From assembly GCA_001798075.1 (NCBI GenBank), contig MGRG01000006.1, forward strand, positions 1 to 64,000: a DNA stretch of 64,000 nucleotides, written 5' to 3'. Shown here in pieces: positions 7,289 through 15,440 of the stretch. The notes beneath the pieces were generated by a model. That model worked only from the letters and a program-made list of their open reading frames with translations. It searched no databases and was not told where the DNA came from. Every line of letters begins with the position of its first letter. Within the stretch, counting starts at the first letter, position 1. The position numbers and the translations under genes were made by a program. This stretch comes from Deltaproteobacteria bacterium RIFCSPHIGHO2_01_FULL_43_49. Lineage in GTDB: Bacteria > UBA10199 > SPLOWO2-01-44-7.

Positions 7289-9065
7289 TTTTTTGGTCTT
7301 TCTTATCAATTAAATAGTTTTCCATTGCTAGATAATCCATGTTGGTTCGCATGAAGCATCGATAGGCATCCTCGGGGGTGCAGACGATTGGTTCACCACG
7401 GACATTGAATGAAGTGTTAATTATGACAGCGCAACCATGATCTTTTTCAAATTGGGAAATAAGCTCATAAAATAAAGGATGGGTGTCACTGTGAACCGTT
7501 TGGAGCCTTGCCGAATAATCGACATGTGTGATGGCCGGAATGTCAGATCGGACAACGTTTAATTTAGCCAACCCAAAAAGCTTTTCTTGATCAGGACTCA
7601 TTTCTTTTCGTCGATTAGATTTAACAGGTGCTACGATCAACATATAGGGGCTTTCTTGTTCCATTTCAAAATATTCAGAGACTTTTTCAGCAAGGACTGA
7701 CGGTGCGAAAGGGCGAAAGCTTTCTCTGAACTTAATTTTTAGATTCATGACCTCTTGCATCTTTGGGCTTCTAGCATCTCCAAGAATTGATCTAGCCCCT
7801 AGCGCTCTTGGTCCGAATTCCATTCTTCCTTGGAACCAACCGACGACTTTTTCGCCCGCGATCAAATCAGAAATTCTCTTTGGAATTTCGTCTGTCGGCA
7901 GTTTTTGAAATGGTATGTCATTTTCTTTTAGATAATTTTCGATTACGCCATTCTTGTATTCCGGCCCCAAGAAAGATCCTTTTTGAAAATCTTTTTTCCC
8001 GTCCGCTGTCCGCTTACTCCCGAGGTATTGATACCAAATACATAATGCTGCGCCCAAGGCCCCACCCGCATCTCCTGCTGCGGGCTGGACCCAGATATTT
8101 TCAAAGGGCCCTTCCCTTAGCAACTTTCCATTAGTCACGGCATTCAGTGCAACACCTCCTGCAAGGCACAAATATTTTTGTCCCGTTTCTTTACAAATAT
8201 GTCTTCCCATTCGAAGCATAACTTCGTCCGTAACTTCCTGAATGGATCGAGCCAAATCCATATCCCGTTGTGTCAACAGGGATTCCGGTTTCCTTGGAGG
8301 TCCACCAAATAATTTATGAAACTTTTCATTGGTCATTGTGAGCCCAGCACAATAATTAAAATACTCCATGTTTAACTTGAACGAACCATCTTCTTTCAAA
8401 TCAATCAGTTCTGAAAGAATGAGATCTTTATATTTGGGCTCACCGTAGGGCGCGAGCCCCATCACTTTGTATTCGCCTGAATTTACTTTAAATCCTGTAT
8501 AATGCGTGAAAGTGGAATAGAGCAGACCAATAGAATGTGGGAACTGAATATCTGCAAGCATTTGAATATGATTATCCCTGCCAATGCCAAAACTCGTGGT
8601 TGTCCACTCTCCAACACCATCTATTGTCAAAAAGGCAGCTTCTTGAAAGGGGGAGGGAAAAAAGGCCGAAGCGGCATGGGATTCGTGGTGTTCCGGAAAA
8701 AGAATTTTACCGTTAAAACCGAGCTCTTTTGCGATAGCATGTTTCATCCAAAGTTTTTCTTTAATCCAAATAGGCATGGATTGTAAAAAGGAACGAATGC
8801 CAAGAGGGGCATAAGCAAGGTAGGTTTCTAATAAACGCTCGAACTTTAGAAAGGGTTTTTCATAGAACGCGACATAGTCCAGATTTTTCCCTGTTAACCC
8901 ACTATTTTCTAAGCAATACCGTATGGCATTTTTTGGGAAGGAAGCGTCGTGTTTTTTTCTTGTGAATCGCTCTTCTTGGGCTGCGGAGATAATTTGTCCA
9001 TCCTGAACCAAGCAGGCAGCACTATCGTGATAGAAAGCCGAAATCCCCAGGATGTTCATCATCAA
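7248..9065 (-). CDS. Carbamoyltransferase (NodU/CmcH family)
   Basis: This 605-residue enzyme transfers a carbamoyl group from carbamoyl phosphate, via carbamoyl-AMP, to a hydroxyl of a sugar or natural product. The N-terminal Kae1-like domain starts ILGISAFYHDSAA and has the metal motif HHESHAASAFF near residue 125. The C-terminal YrdC-like domain carries GRMEFGPRALGARSILGDAR. Length is normal for the family. The start is one of three adjacent ATG codons at 9065. Neighbouring glycosyltransferases make a carbamoylated polysaccharide or glycolipid a reasonable guess. Confidence 0.93.
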   Translation of the reverse strand: MMMNILGISAFYHDSAACLVQDGQIISAAQEERFTRKKHDASFPKNAIRYCLENSGLTGKNLDYVAFYEKPFLKFERLLETYLAYAPLGIRSFLQSMPIWIKEKLWMKHAIAKELGFNGKILFPEHHESHAASAFFPSPFQEAAFLTIDGVGEWTTTSFGIGRDNHIQMLADIQFPHSIGLLYSTFTHYTGFKVNSGEYKVMGLAPYGEPKYKDLILSELIDLKEDGSFKLNMEYFNYCAGLTMTNEKFHKLFGGPPRKPESLLTQRDMDLARSIQEVTDEVMLRMGRHICKETGQKYLCLAGGVALNAVTNGKLLREGPFENIWVQPAAGDAGGALGAALCIWYQYLGSKRTADGKKDFQKGSFLGPEYKNGVIENYLKENDIPFQKLPTDEIPKRISDLIAGEKVVGWFQGRMEFGPRALGARSILGDARSPKMQEVMNLKIKFRESFRPFAPSVLAEKVSEYFEMEQESPYMLIVAPVKSNRRKEMSPDQEKLFGLAKLNVVRSDIPAITHVDYSARLQTVHSDTHPLFYELISQFEKDHGCAVIINTSFNVRGEPIVCTPEDAYRCFMRTNMDYLAMENYLIDKKDQKNDEIFKTDLPTLD

Positions 9066-9066
9066 C

Positions 9067-10428
9067 TCATTCCTTTTTTAGGTGTAGGACCCAAAATCTT
9101 GCCGGGTCTAAAGTAAATTCATTTGATCCAACGCGAAAAAATTCCATCAACGATAGATTCTGGTAAATCTCCCCAAGCTTTTCTTTTAACATCTCTTCGG
9201 TGTAAGCCATGATCGGAATCTTTTTTCGCCCCAGGAAAGGAAGAAGATAATTGTTAATAAGAGCCAAGCTTACGTCATCAATAACTTGGATCTCTTTGTC
9301 GAATGGAAGAAAATTAGAAAGATTTGTCAATATGGGGTGAAGAGAAAGGTTTTTTGCGGCCCTTTCCAAAAGGCCAAAGTGAATAGAATATTCGGTATGA
9401 TCCTTTAAATAGGCGGCAATGGGGTAGGTGTGGGGTGATCCATATTCGATGAGGTAAGCATGGCCCCCATTCTTTAAGATTTGTTTTATCGTTTTGAGAA
9501 GGGTGATGGCACCCAGGTTAAATAGAAAAGGGTTTTGGGCATCCTGGATGTCGATTCGCAGTTCATGAATCAAAGGATGCAGATCGTTTTTATTCAATTT
9601 TACCGTTGTCAAATCGGCAATCATCTCGTTACAAAGAATCAAATCGAATTTTTTATCTTTGAAATCATGTCGTTCAATATCCCCTTGGTTGAATTGAGTG
9701 ACTTCATGATGATCTTGCGTGGCCTCCTTTTGAGATTTTAGAAGTGCCGGAGAGAGTTCCAAAAAGTGATAACTCATTTCTCTGTAAGTTTCTGGCATCT
9801 GCTTTTTAACTTCGTCTAGGATGCATTTTCCAAAAATGCCTGTCCCACCGCCAACCTCCAAAATATGCATCGGCTTCTTAATGACTCCCTCTTGGATAAG
9901 GACACCCACAAGGGCCGCACCATAATTTTTTCCCCCAAGAATGGGGTGGGGTTTTCTAAAATAGTGGGAGACGGTGGTCTCCACTTCTTCGAACTGAGTC
10001 AAAGGGTCCTGGATTTTTAATTCATGGTATTGCTTCAAGTCGTTTAACTCTTCTTCCGCGTTTTTCACAGAGGCGACCTCTTGTTTCAGCTCATTCAAGA
10101 CGGTTCGATATTTTGTTTCCTTTACTTCCAGTACTCTGATTTCTTCCAAAGGTCGGTTGAGGAGAAAAACCATATTCCATTCTGGATTGGCCCACTTTTC
10201 GAGGGTGGATAAAATTTCTTTTTCGGGAATGGTAAGCCCTTTACACATCTCACTTGTCGTTGTCTGTCCCGTTAAGCGTTTTAAGATGAGTCGTTCGAAA
10301 GAGTTAAGCAGGGTGATTTTTGCCCCGGAGCGCTGATAAGGATTTAAGATCAAAGAGAGATTCGCTTTATTATCATCATAAACCAATATCCCTCTTCTCA
10401 AGAAAGGATACCTAAGGGGTACTTTCAT
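9067..10428 (-). CDS. MidA-like SAM-dependent methyltransferase
   Basis: This protein has about 453 residues. Residues 1-140 form a region without clear homology that ends in a coiled coil. A class I methyltransferase fold follows, with motif I LEVGGGTGIFG and then YHFLELSPALLKSQ, as in MidA/NDUFAF7-type enzymes. LILCNEMIADL gives the post-motif acidic region. The substrate is unknown. The ATG at 10428 is preferred to an in-frame TTG at 10446; it overlaps the upstream gene by 17 bases. It is cotranscribed with the carbamoyltransferase, 1 base away, so it may modify the same product. Confidence 0.78.
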   Translation of the reverse strand: MKVPLRYPFLRRGILVYDDNKANLSLILNPYQRSGAKITLLNSFERLILKRLTGQTTTSEMCKGLTIPEKEILSTLEKWANPEWNMVFLLNRPLEEIRVLEVKETKYRTVLNELKQEVASVKNAEEELNDLKQYHELKIQDPLTQFEEVETTVSHYFRKPHPILGGKNYGAALVGVLIQEGVIKKPMHILEVGGGTGIFGKCILDEVKKQMPETYREMSYHFLELSPALLKSQKEATQDHHEVTQFNQGDIERHDFKDKKFDLILCNEMIADLTTVKLNKNDLHPLIHELRIDIQDAQNPFLFNLGAITLLKTIKQILKNGGHAYLIEYGSPHTYPIAAYLKDHTEYSIHFGLLERAAKNLSLHPILTNLSNFLPFDKEIQVIDDVSLALINNYLLPFLGRKKIPIMAYTEEMLKEKLGEIYQNLSLMEFFRVGSNEFTLDPARFWVLHLKKE

Positions 10429-11950
10429 AAATAATACAGGGATCAAGCCTTGCCAGTTTGTATTCTTTTGTTTTTTTAAGCCAGGGGTATTTTTCCAATG
10501 CTAGGTGAAAAGGTCTATCTGCATAGACGATGAGAGTAAAAGGCCTCGGTTGAAGCTCTAGCGAGTTCTTTATGTTTTCTAATAGCTTGGGAAAGACATC
10601 TAGGGCAAAAGGCTCAAACAGAAATCCCACCGTTACATCCTTCGGGAGATTAAAAGTCTGTATATCCTGAGTCACAATGGAGATTGCGCGACATCTTAAT
10701 TGGTTTTTCATGTGGTCTATATTTTTTGAAGCGATTCGGTTTAATCTCTCCAGGATTTCAACCCCAATGATTCTTTTAAAGGGAAAACGGGCAGCCATCA
10801 GTAAAGCTCTTCCCTTTCCGGAGCCAAAATCAATGAAGACATCCTGATTGTTGACCGGGAGCGACTTGAAAACGCGTCTTAAAAGTCGGTAGCGTGTGGG
10901 GGTTGGACAACGATCCTCCCATGTTTCAATCCCTTTGTATTTATCAATCCATTTTTCAATGGCCACTTCTAAACGGTTGTATTTAGCAGGGTCCCTCACC
11001 CAGTGGATTCCCTCCAAAATTGGTTTGGTTTCCCAGATCATGCGCCAGCGCTGACCCCATTTTGGCAAAAGTTTTAGACGCAAGAGATATCGAAAGAGCT
11101 TGACATCAAAACGGGTTAAAAGGGGGACGGAAACCGTTTTGCATTTTTTTATTTCAAGACGTGTGAACACCTCATCCAAAATGATTTCCAAATGATTTTC
11201 TCTGGCCCTTTCTTTTAATAAAAGCCAGTCGAGTTTTGGATGGGAGGCAAGCCAAGCAAAGTCAATGAGCCATTTTAAACCCCTGAAGTGATGATGAAAA
11301 CCAAAATGGACCGCCAGCGCCAAAAAAAGGTCTTCTAGGGCCAGGACGGAGATTTCCATTTCCTCTAGCGAGATGGTTTGATGTCTCTCCCAGAAACCCT
11401 TAATGGCGAGTGGTGGTTCCTCCCATTGTTCAAAACGATTAAGGTGGATAATGTCGCGATGAAGTTCCACGATAAGGCGCCCATCCGAAAAATTATTTCC
11501 CTCTTTTTCAACCGCTTTAAAGCCGATTTGCTCGAGCAAACGTTTTGCCTGGGATAAATCCCTTGACTCCACAATGAAATCAAGATCCCTTTGGGTTCTC
11601 GCAAAAATATTTCCATAAAGGCGCAAGGCAAGATCGAAACCCTTGAAAAGTAAAAACGAGATATGGGAGTCTCCGAAAGTTCTCATTATTGTTTTTACAT
11701 GATTTAAAAGAAGAATGTTTCTGGCCGTGTGTTTGTAATACAAGGCATTCATCTCTTCTTTGAGGGGAGTCGGAACGGTGTTGTTTAACGAAGGATGTTT
11801 CCGGATCACTTCGTAGAATAGGGGAAATACCTCATGGGCTTTGGCCCTTTTGAAGAGGGGTTCCCACGGGATAGGGGTTGTTGGAGGCAGACTGGAGTTG
11901 GGAGACAAAAGCTCAATCAAAGGATCCATAGGTTCAACTGGCGTTAGCAT
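10412..11950 (-). CDS. Nucleotidyltransferase (PF14907-like) fused to methyltransferase
   Basis: This is a 512-residue two-domain protein. Residues about 60-330 match the uncharacterised nucleotidyltransferase family found beside PqqD and HprK-like genes: FLLFKGFDLALRLYG, then the acidic motif RTQRDLDFIVE, later LIVELHRDI and a helical WLIDFAWLASHP part. Residues about 340-512 are a class I methyltransferase with FIDFGSGKGRALL and a conserved IIGVEI acidic strand. I do not know this fusion from named families. It is first in the minus-strand run and divergent from the S26 peptidase. Confidence 0.8.
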   Translation of the reverse strand: MLTPVEPMDPLIELLSPNSSLPPTTPIPWEPLFKRAKAHEVFPLFYEVIRKHPSLNNTVPTPLKEEMNALYYKHTARNILLLNHVKTIMRTFGDSHISFLLFKGFDLALRLYGNIFARTQRDLDFIVESRDLSQAKRLLEQIGFKAVEKEGNNFSDGRLIVELHRDIIHLNRFEQWEEPPLAIKGFWERHQTISLEEMEISVLALEDLFLALAVHFGFHHHFRGLKWLIDFAWLASHPKLDWLLLKERARENHLEIILDEVFTRLEIKKCKTVSVPLLTRFDVKLFRYLLRLKLLPKWGQRWRMIWETKPILEGIHWVRDPAKYNRLEVAIEKWIDKYKGIETWEDRCPTPTRYRLLRRVFKSLPVNNQDVFIDFGSGKGRALLMAARFPFKRIIGVEILERLNRIASKNIDHMKNQLRCRAISIVTQDIQTFNLPKDVTVGFLFEPFALDVFPKLLENIKNSLELQPRPFTLIVYADRPFHLALEKYPWLKKTKEYKLARLDPCIIYESTP

Positions 11951-11976
11951 TTATTTCTATGCTATGAAAGCGGCAG

Positions 11977-12402
11977 ATGTCCACCACAGAGATCCTTAAA
12001 AGTTTTAGCAAAGAGTTGCTTGAAAAAGGCAAGGGGATTCGCCTCCAAGTCTTTGGTTGGAGCATGGTCCCTGCCATCCGTTCAGGAGATTTTATCTGGA
12101 TCGAGCGTCTAACTTCCGTGCTTCCAAAAGTGGGGGAGATTTTATACTTTCAAGATGCCGCCGGCCGTTTGGTTATTCATCGCCTTGTTGCTATTAAAAG
12201 TGAGGGTGATTCTGTCACCTTGATTGTCAGGGGAGATGGCTACGGTGATCGAGTGGATGGGATTGCCCCCTCCGCGGTTTTGGGAAGGGTAACCCATGTG
12301 GAGCGGAAGGGAGTAAAAAAAGAGATCGATTTAATAAAGCCGACGTGGCTGCAAAAAATATGTCGTTTATTACCATTGAGAATATTAGCAAAACATTTGT
12401 AA
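11977..12402 (+). CDS. S26-family signal-peptidase-like protein
   Basis: This short 141-residue serine peptidase has the nucleophile motif GWSMVPAIRSGD (Ser29). In place of the usual lysine strand it has VIHRLVAI, as in Ser-His (SipW/Sec11-type) signal peptidases. There is no transmembrane anchor, which is unusual for a signal peptidase but seen in small stand-alone members near peptide and polysaccharide clusters. The 3' end overlaps the ABC ATPase gene by 43 bases. With that exporter it could trim and release a leader peptide, which is inference. Confidence 0.8.
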   Translation: MSTTEILKSFSKELLEKGKGIRLQVFGWSMVPAIRSGDFIWIERLTSVLPKVGEILYFQDAAGRLVIHRLVAIKSEGDSVTLIVRGDGYGDRVDGIAPSAVLGRVTHVERKGVKKEIDLIKPTWLQKICRLLPLRILAKHL

Positions 12403-13097
12403 CAGGCAGAAGACTCAGACACTTTTTTTTGCCTGGCGGTTCCAAAAAGCTCACTCGCGTTACTGCCTTGGAGAATGTTTCTCTTGCCATTGGGCAAGGG
12501 GAATGTTTTGGGCTGATCGGTCCCAATGGGGCCGGCAAAACAACTCTCCTTAAAATATTGGCGACTTTGGTTCTTCCGGATGCCGGTTCCGTGACCATGG
12601 ATGGATTAAATCTGCAACAAGACCGTGAAATCAGAAAGCGAATCGGTTTGGTCACGAGCGAGGAAAGGAGTTTTTACTGGAGGCTTACCGGAAGGCAAAA
12701 TTTGGAGTTTTTTGCAGCCCTCCACCATCTTTCACCAAGGAATGTATCGCAAAAAATTCAGGAGCTTTGTGGTAATTTGGAAATTGAAAATCCGGACAGG
12801 CCCTTTCAGGAATATTCCACAGGTCTAAAACAGCGCTTTGCCCTGGCAAGGGCCCTGCTGCATGATCCACCGATTTTGCTTTTGGATGAGCCGACCAAAG
12901 GACTAGATAGGCTCAGTGCCGAGAAGTTTCGCCAGATGATCCAAAGGGTTGTTCGCGAACGGCGAAAAACAGTCATCTATGCAACGCACTTTATCCAGGA
13001 GATTTCCTCCTTGTTTGACAATGTGGCCCATTTGCGTCGGGGCAGGTTGGTTGCCAAGGGCCCCTGGTCTCAAATTTCGAAGGAGGCATTTTGTTAA
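12360..13097 (+). CDS. ABC transporter ATP-binding protein (ABC-2 type)
   Basis: This ATPase has about 245 residues. Walker A is GPNGAGKTTLL and the ABC signature is YSTGLKQRFALARAL, with G in the usual fifth position varied. Walker B is ILLLDEPTKGLD and the switch His is in YATHFIQE. It pairs with the permease gene it overlaps by 7 bases, giving an exporter like those for O-antigen, drugs or peptides. The ATG at 12360 (MSFITIENISK) is preferred to an upstream in-frame codon at 12345 because it leads straight into the domain. Confidence 0.93.
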   Translation: MSFITIENISKTFVTGRRLRHFFLPGGSKKLTRVTALENVSLAIGQGECFGLIGPNGAGKTTLLKILATLVLPDAGSVTMDGLNLQQDREIRKRIGLVTSEERSFYWRLTGRQNLEFFAALHHLSPRNVSQKIQELCGNLEIENPDRPFQEYSTGLKQRFALARALLHDPPILLLDEPTKGLDRLSAEKFRQMIQRVVRERRKTVIYATHFIQEISSLFDNVAHLRRGRLVAKGPWSQISKEAFC

Positions 13098-13897
13098 AAG
13101 TCCTTTTGGCATTTTTAAAACGGGATTTCCTGCTTTATTTTAGTTATCGCTTTGTCTTTTTCTCCAATGTCATTACGGTGCTCGCCTTTGCAGGCACTTT
13201 TTATTATATAGACCGTCTCTTTGGCATCCGTTTTGTGGAGGCCCTCAAACCTTTTGGCGGCGATTATTTCAGCTACGTTTTGGTTGGGATTGCCTTGCAG
13301 AGTTTTGTGGGTGGGTCCTTGGGAAATTTGAGCATTCACCTGAGGCAAGAGCAGCTCATGGGGACCCTGGAGGCCATTTTAGCCACCCCTGCGCGCGAGA
13401 GTGCGATCCTTTTTTCCATGAACATCTGGAATTTTTTATCGGCTTCCTTGGACATGGTCCTTTATATTTTGGCCGGCATATTTGTCTTTAACGTCTCTTT
13501 TGCCCAGGTGAATTGGTTTTCTTTTCTGACCGTTTTGGCTTTAACCGTGATCAGTTTTTTAGGTCTGGGAACCCTTACCGCTTGTGCCACACTTATTTTT
13601 AAGGGGGGGACAAGTATCGCCGGCAACTTGAATATGCTGTGTGATTTTCTGGGTGGTGTTTATTTTCCGGTCAGTGTCCTTCCATGGTGGCTTAAGGTTG
13701 TGGCCTATGGACTCCCCATCACTTATTCGATTCAGGCGGCCAACAAAGCCATTTACATGAATGCCTCACTCGCTGAAATTCAGAGGGAGGTGATTATTTT
13801 GGCTTTGTTTGCCATCAGTTTGACATTGATCAGTCTTCGTTCCTTTAATTTTGCCCTCAAACAGGCCAAACGTTATGGCAACCTCTCGCATTATTGA
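13091..13897 (+). CDS. ABC-2 type transporter permease
   Basis: This 268-residue polytopic protein has about six membrane helices. It begins LKVLLAFLKRDFLLYFSYR, and the ABC-2 region carries LRQEQLMGTLEAILATPA. Translation appears to start at a TTG at 13091 placed after a strong AAGGAGG site. It forms the membrane half of the exporter with the preceding ATPase. A loop with FLGGVYFPVSVLPWW resembles lipid-linked glycan exporters, but the cargo is not determined. It is followed by a palindromic repeat cluster before the glycosyltransferase array. Confidence 0.9.
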   Translation: MLKVLLAFLKRDFLLYFSYRFVFFSNVITVLAFAGTFYYIDRLFGIRFVEALKPFGGDYFSYVLVGIALQSFVGGSLGNLSIHLRQEQLMGTLEAILATPARESAILFSMNIWNFLSASLDMVLYILAGIFVFNVSFAQVNWFSFLTVLALTVISFLGLGTLTACATLIFKGGTSIAGNLNMLCDFLGGVYFPVSVLPWWLKVVAYGLPITYSIQAANKAIYMNASLAEIQREVIILALFAISLTLISLRSFNFALKQAKRYGNLSHY

Positions 13898-13900
13898 CGT

Positions 13901-14018
13901 CAAAAGGTGTCTGACTCAAGGTGCCAGGTACCTTTTGTTTGCCACAGAAGCGATGACGCGAAAACCAGCAAAAGGTACCTGGCACCTGGGGGCCCCAAAG
14001 GTGCCTGGCTCCTTTTGG
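13901..14018. repeat. GGTGCC-type REP cluster
   Basis: Four related units of about 19 bases lie here. AAGGTGCCAGGTACCTTTTG (13918-13937) is followed by its inverted mate CAAAAGGTACCTGGCACCT (13969-13987). Flanking them are CAAAAGGTGTCTGACTC at 13901 and CAAAGGTGCCTGGCTCC at 13996. This resembles REP palindromes mobilised by REP-associated transposases, and it occupies the presumed start region of the following gene. Confidence 0.8.
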
Positions 14019-15440
14019 TATCTTTTAGTGCTCGTATTGCTTTATATTTTTTTTCGGTTGCCCGTTTTACTATCGTATGCCGAGCCCATCAGTTTTGAAC
14101 TTCATCGTGGAAATGTGGCGATAGAATTTTTGGAGGGTTTGAGACTTCCCATATGGGATTATATAGCGGAGCCTTACGCCTTAGCGCCTCTTTTCAATGG
14201 TTTATTGACTGCTCCCTTTTTCAAGGTTTTTGGCGAGACCCTTTTCGCTTTACGTCTATTGCCATTTTTTTGGCATCTTTTTTCTTTAGTAGCCTGGTTT
14301 TATGTTTGGCGTTTGGCATTTTCTGCGTCCCAGGTATTTTGGATTCTTCTCCTTTTTATTCTGGCTCCTCCCAAAATTGTTCACTATGCGATTGCCAATC
14401 ATGGAACCCACTTTGAGTTGATTTTGTGGACAGCCCTATCCATCCTAGTTTTGGAACGCATTATCACAAAAAAATGGCCTCTTTTTTGGGGAGGGTTATT
14501 ACTAGGTTTCGTTGGGGGTTTTTCAAATAATTTTGCTTATTCCAATTTAGCAACTGCCGTGAGCGTTTTGTTCTACATGTTGATTAGAAAACAGAAGAAG
14601 GTAATTTATATGGCATACGGTGTGGGATTTTTATTGGGGTGGTTTCCCGCTTTAATCTACAATGTTACAAGCGGTGGAAGGGGTTTGGAAATCTTCCAAA
14701 AGATCTACGCCAGTCTTGCCACACCCTATTTTTGGATGCTTCATTTGAGGTTAGTTTTCCTAAAGGAAGAGGGGGGTATTCGGGGATTGGCTGTCTTTGA
14801 AGGACTTCCAGGTTCTTTGGGCCCTTTTTTAAGTTTCGGCTTTAGCATAATATATCTAATCTCACTTTTGATTCTGTTAAGATACAAATGGAGTTTTTTT
14901 AAGGAAAAGGGAAATCGTTTTGATGTAGTAGGATTTGCGCTGATCTATCAAATCGTTTTTTTAAGTTTGGTTGTTCTTGTCAGAGAAAACTGGGCCCATT
15001 ATTATTTATTCCCATTAGTTCCTTTCATGGGGATGACGATTTTTTTTGCATCCAAAAGGGTGGCGCCCTTTTTGAGAGTTGCCATTATGGGCTATTGTCT
15101 TTTTTTAGGCTGCTTAGGAAACATTCTTCTGACAGACTTTTTTAGAGGAATGGGAAAGACGCTTTCCATCAAAGGATATTCCTATGAAGAATTCAGCGAT
15201 CAATTGGCATACATCTTAGGTTACAACTTTGACGCGTTTCAAAAAAAATCTCAAATACTGCTGGAAGGAAAACCTCTTTCGAACAAGCAAGCATTTTATG
15301 AGGGGCTCCCCAACGATGTTTTTTTCGTCCGTACTGTAGGTGACGAAAAGAAAATTTTGGAGTATATCCAAAGTGTTGAAAAAGAGTTTCAGCCGATTTT
15401 ATTTTCAAAATTTCGAGAGGCCTCCCTTGAAACAGAATAG
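13953..15440 (+). CDS. Membrane glycosyltransferase-like protein, array member 1
   Basis: This is the first of six tandem paralogues with many membrane helices, resembling GT-C enzymes of the dolichyl-phosphate-sugar type. The first loop has the acidic motif ISFELHRG, followed by GLRLPIWDY, APPK and NHGTHFELILW. C-terminal to the membrane part is a soluble helical region (FGRS-like segment then EFQPILFSKF). The start is uncertain because REP units lie across the N-terminus. ATG 13953 and GTG 14001 are both possible, and the conserved part begins near 14010. Likely substrate is a lipid-linked sugar; the acceptor is unknown. Confidence 0.75.
   Translation: MTRKPAKGTWHLGAPKVPGSFWYLLVLVLLYIFFRLPVLLSYAEPISFELHRGNVAIEFLEGLRLPIWDYIAEPYALAPLFNGLLTAPFFKVFGETLFALRLLPFFWHLFSLVAWFYVWRLAFSASQVFWILLLFILAPPKIVHYAIANHGTHFELILWTALSILVLERIITKKWPLFWGGLLLGFVGGFSNNFAYSNLATAVSVLFYMLIRKQKKVIYMAYGVGFLLGWFPALIYNVTSGGRGLEIFQKIYASLATPYFWMLHLRLVFLKEEGGIRGLAVFEGLPGSLGPFLSFGFSIIYLISLLILLRYKWSFFKEKGNRFDVVGFALIYQIVFLSLVVLVRENWAHYYLFPLVPFMGMTIFFASKRVAPFLRVAIMGYCLFLGCLGNILLTDFFRGMGKTLSIKGYSYEEFSDQLAYILGYNFDAFQKKSQILLEGKPLSNKQAFYEGLPNDVFFVRTVGDEKKILEYIQSVEKEFQPILFSKFREASLETE

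Noticed and set aside
15340-15426. Longer start for array member 2
   Set aside because: It would overlap the previous gene by 101 bases and lacks similarity to the other array N-termini.
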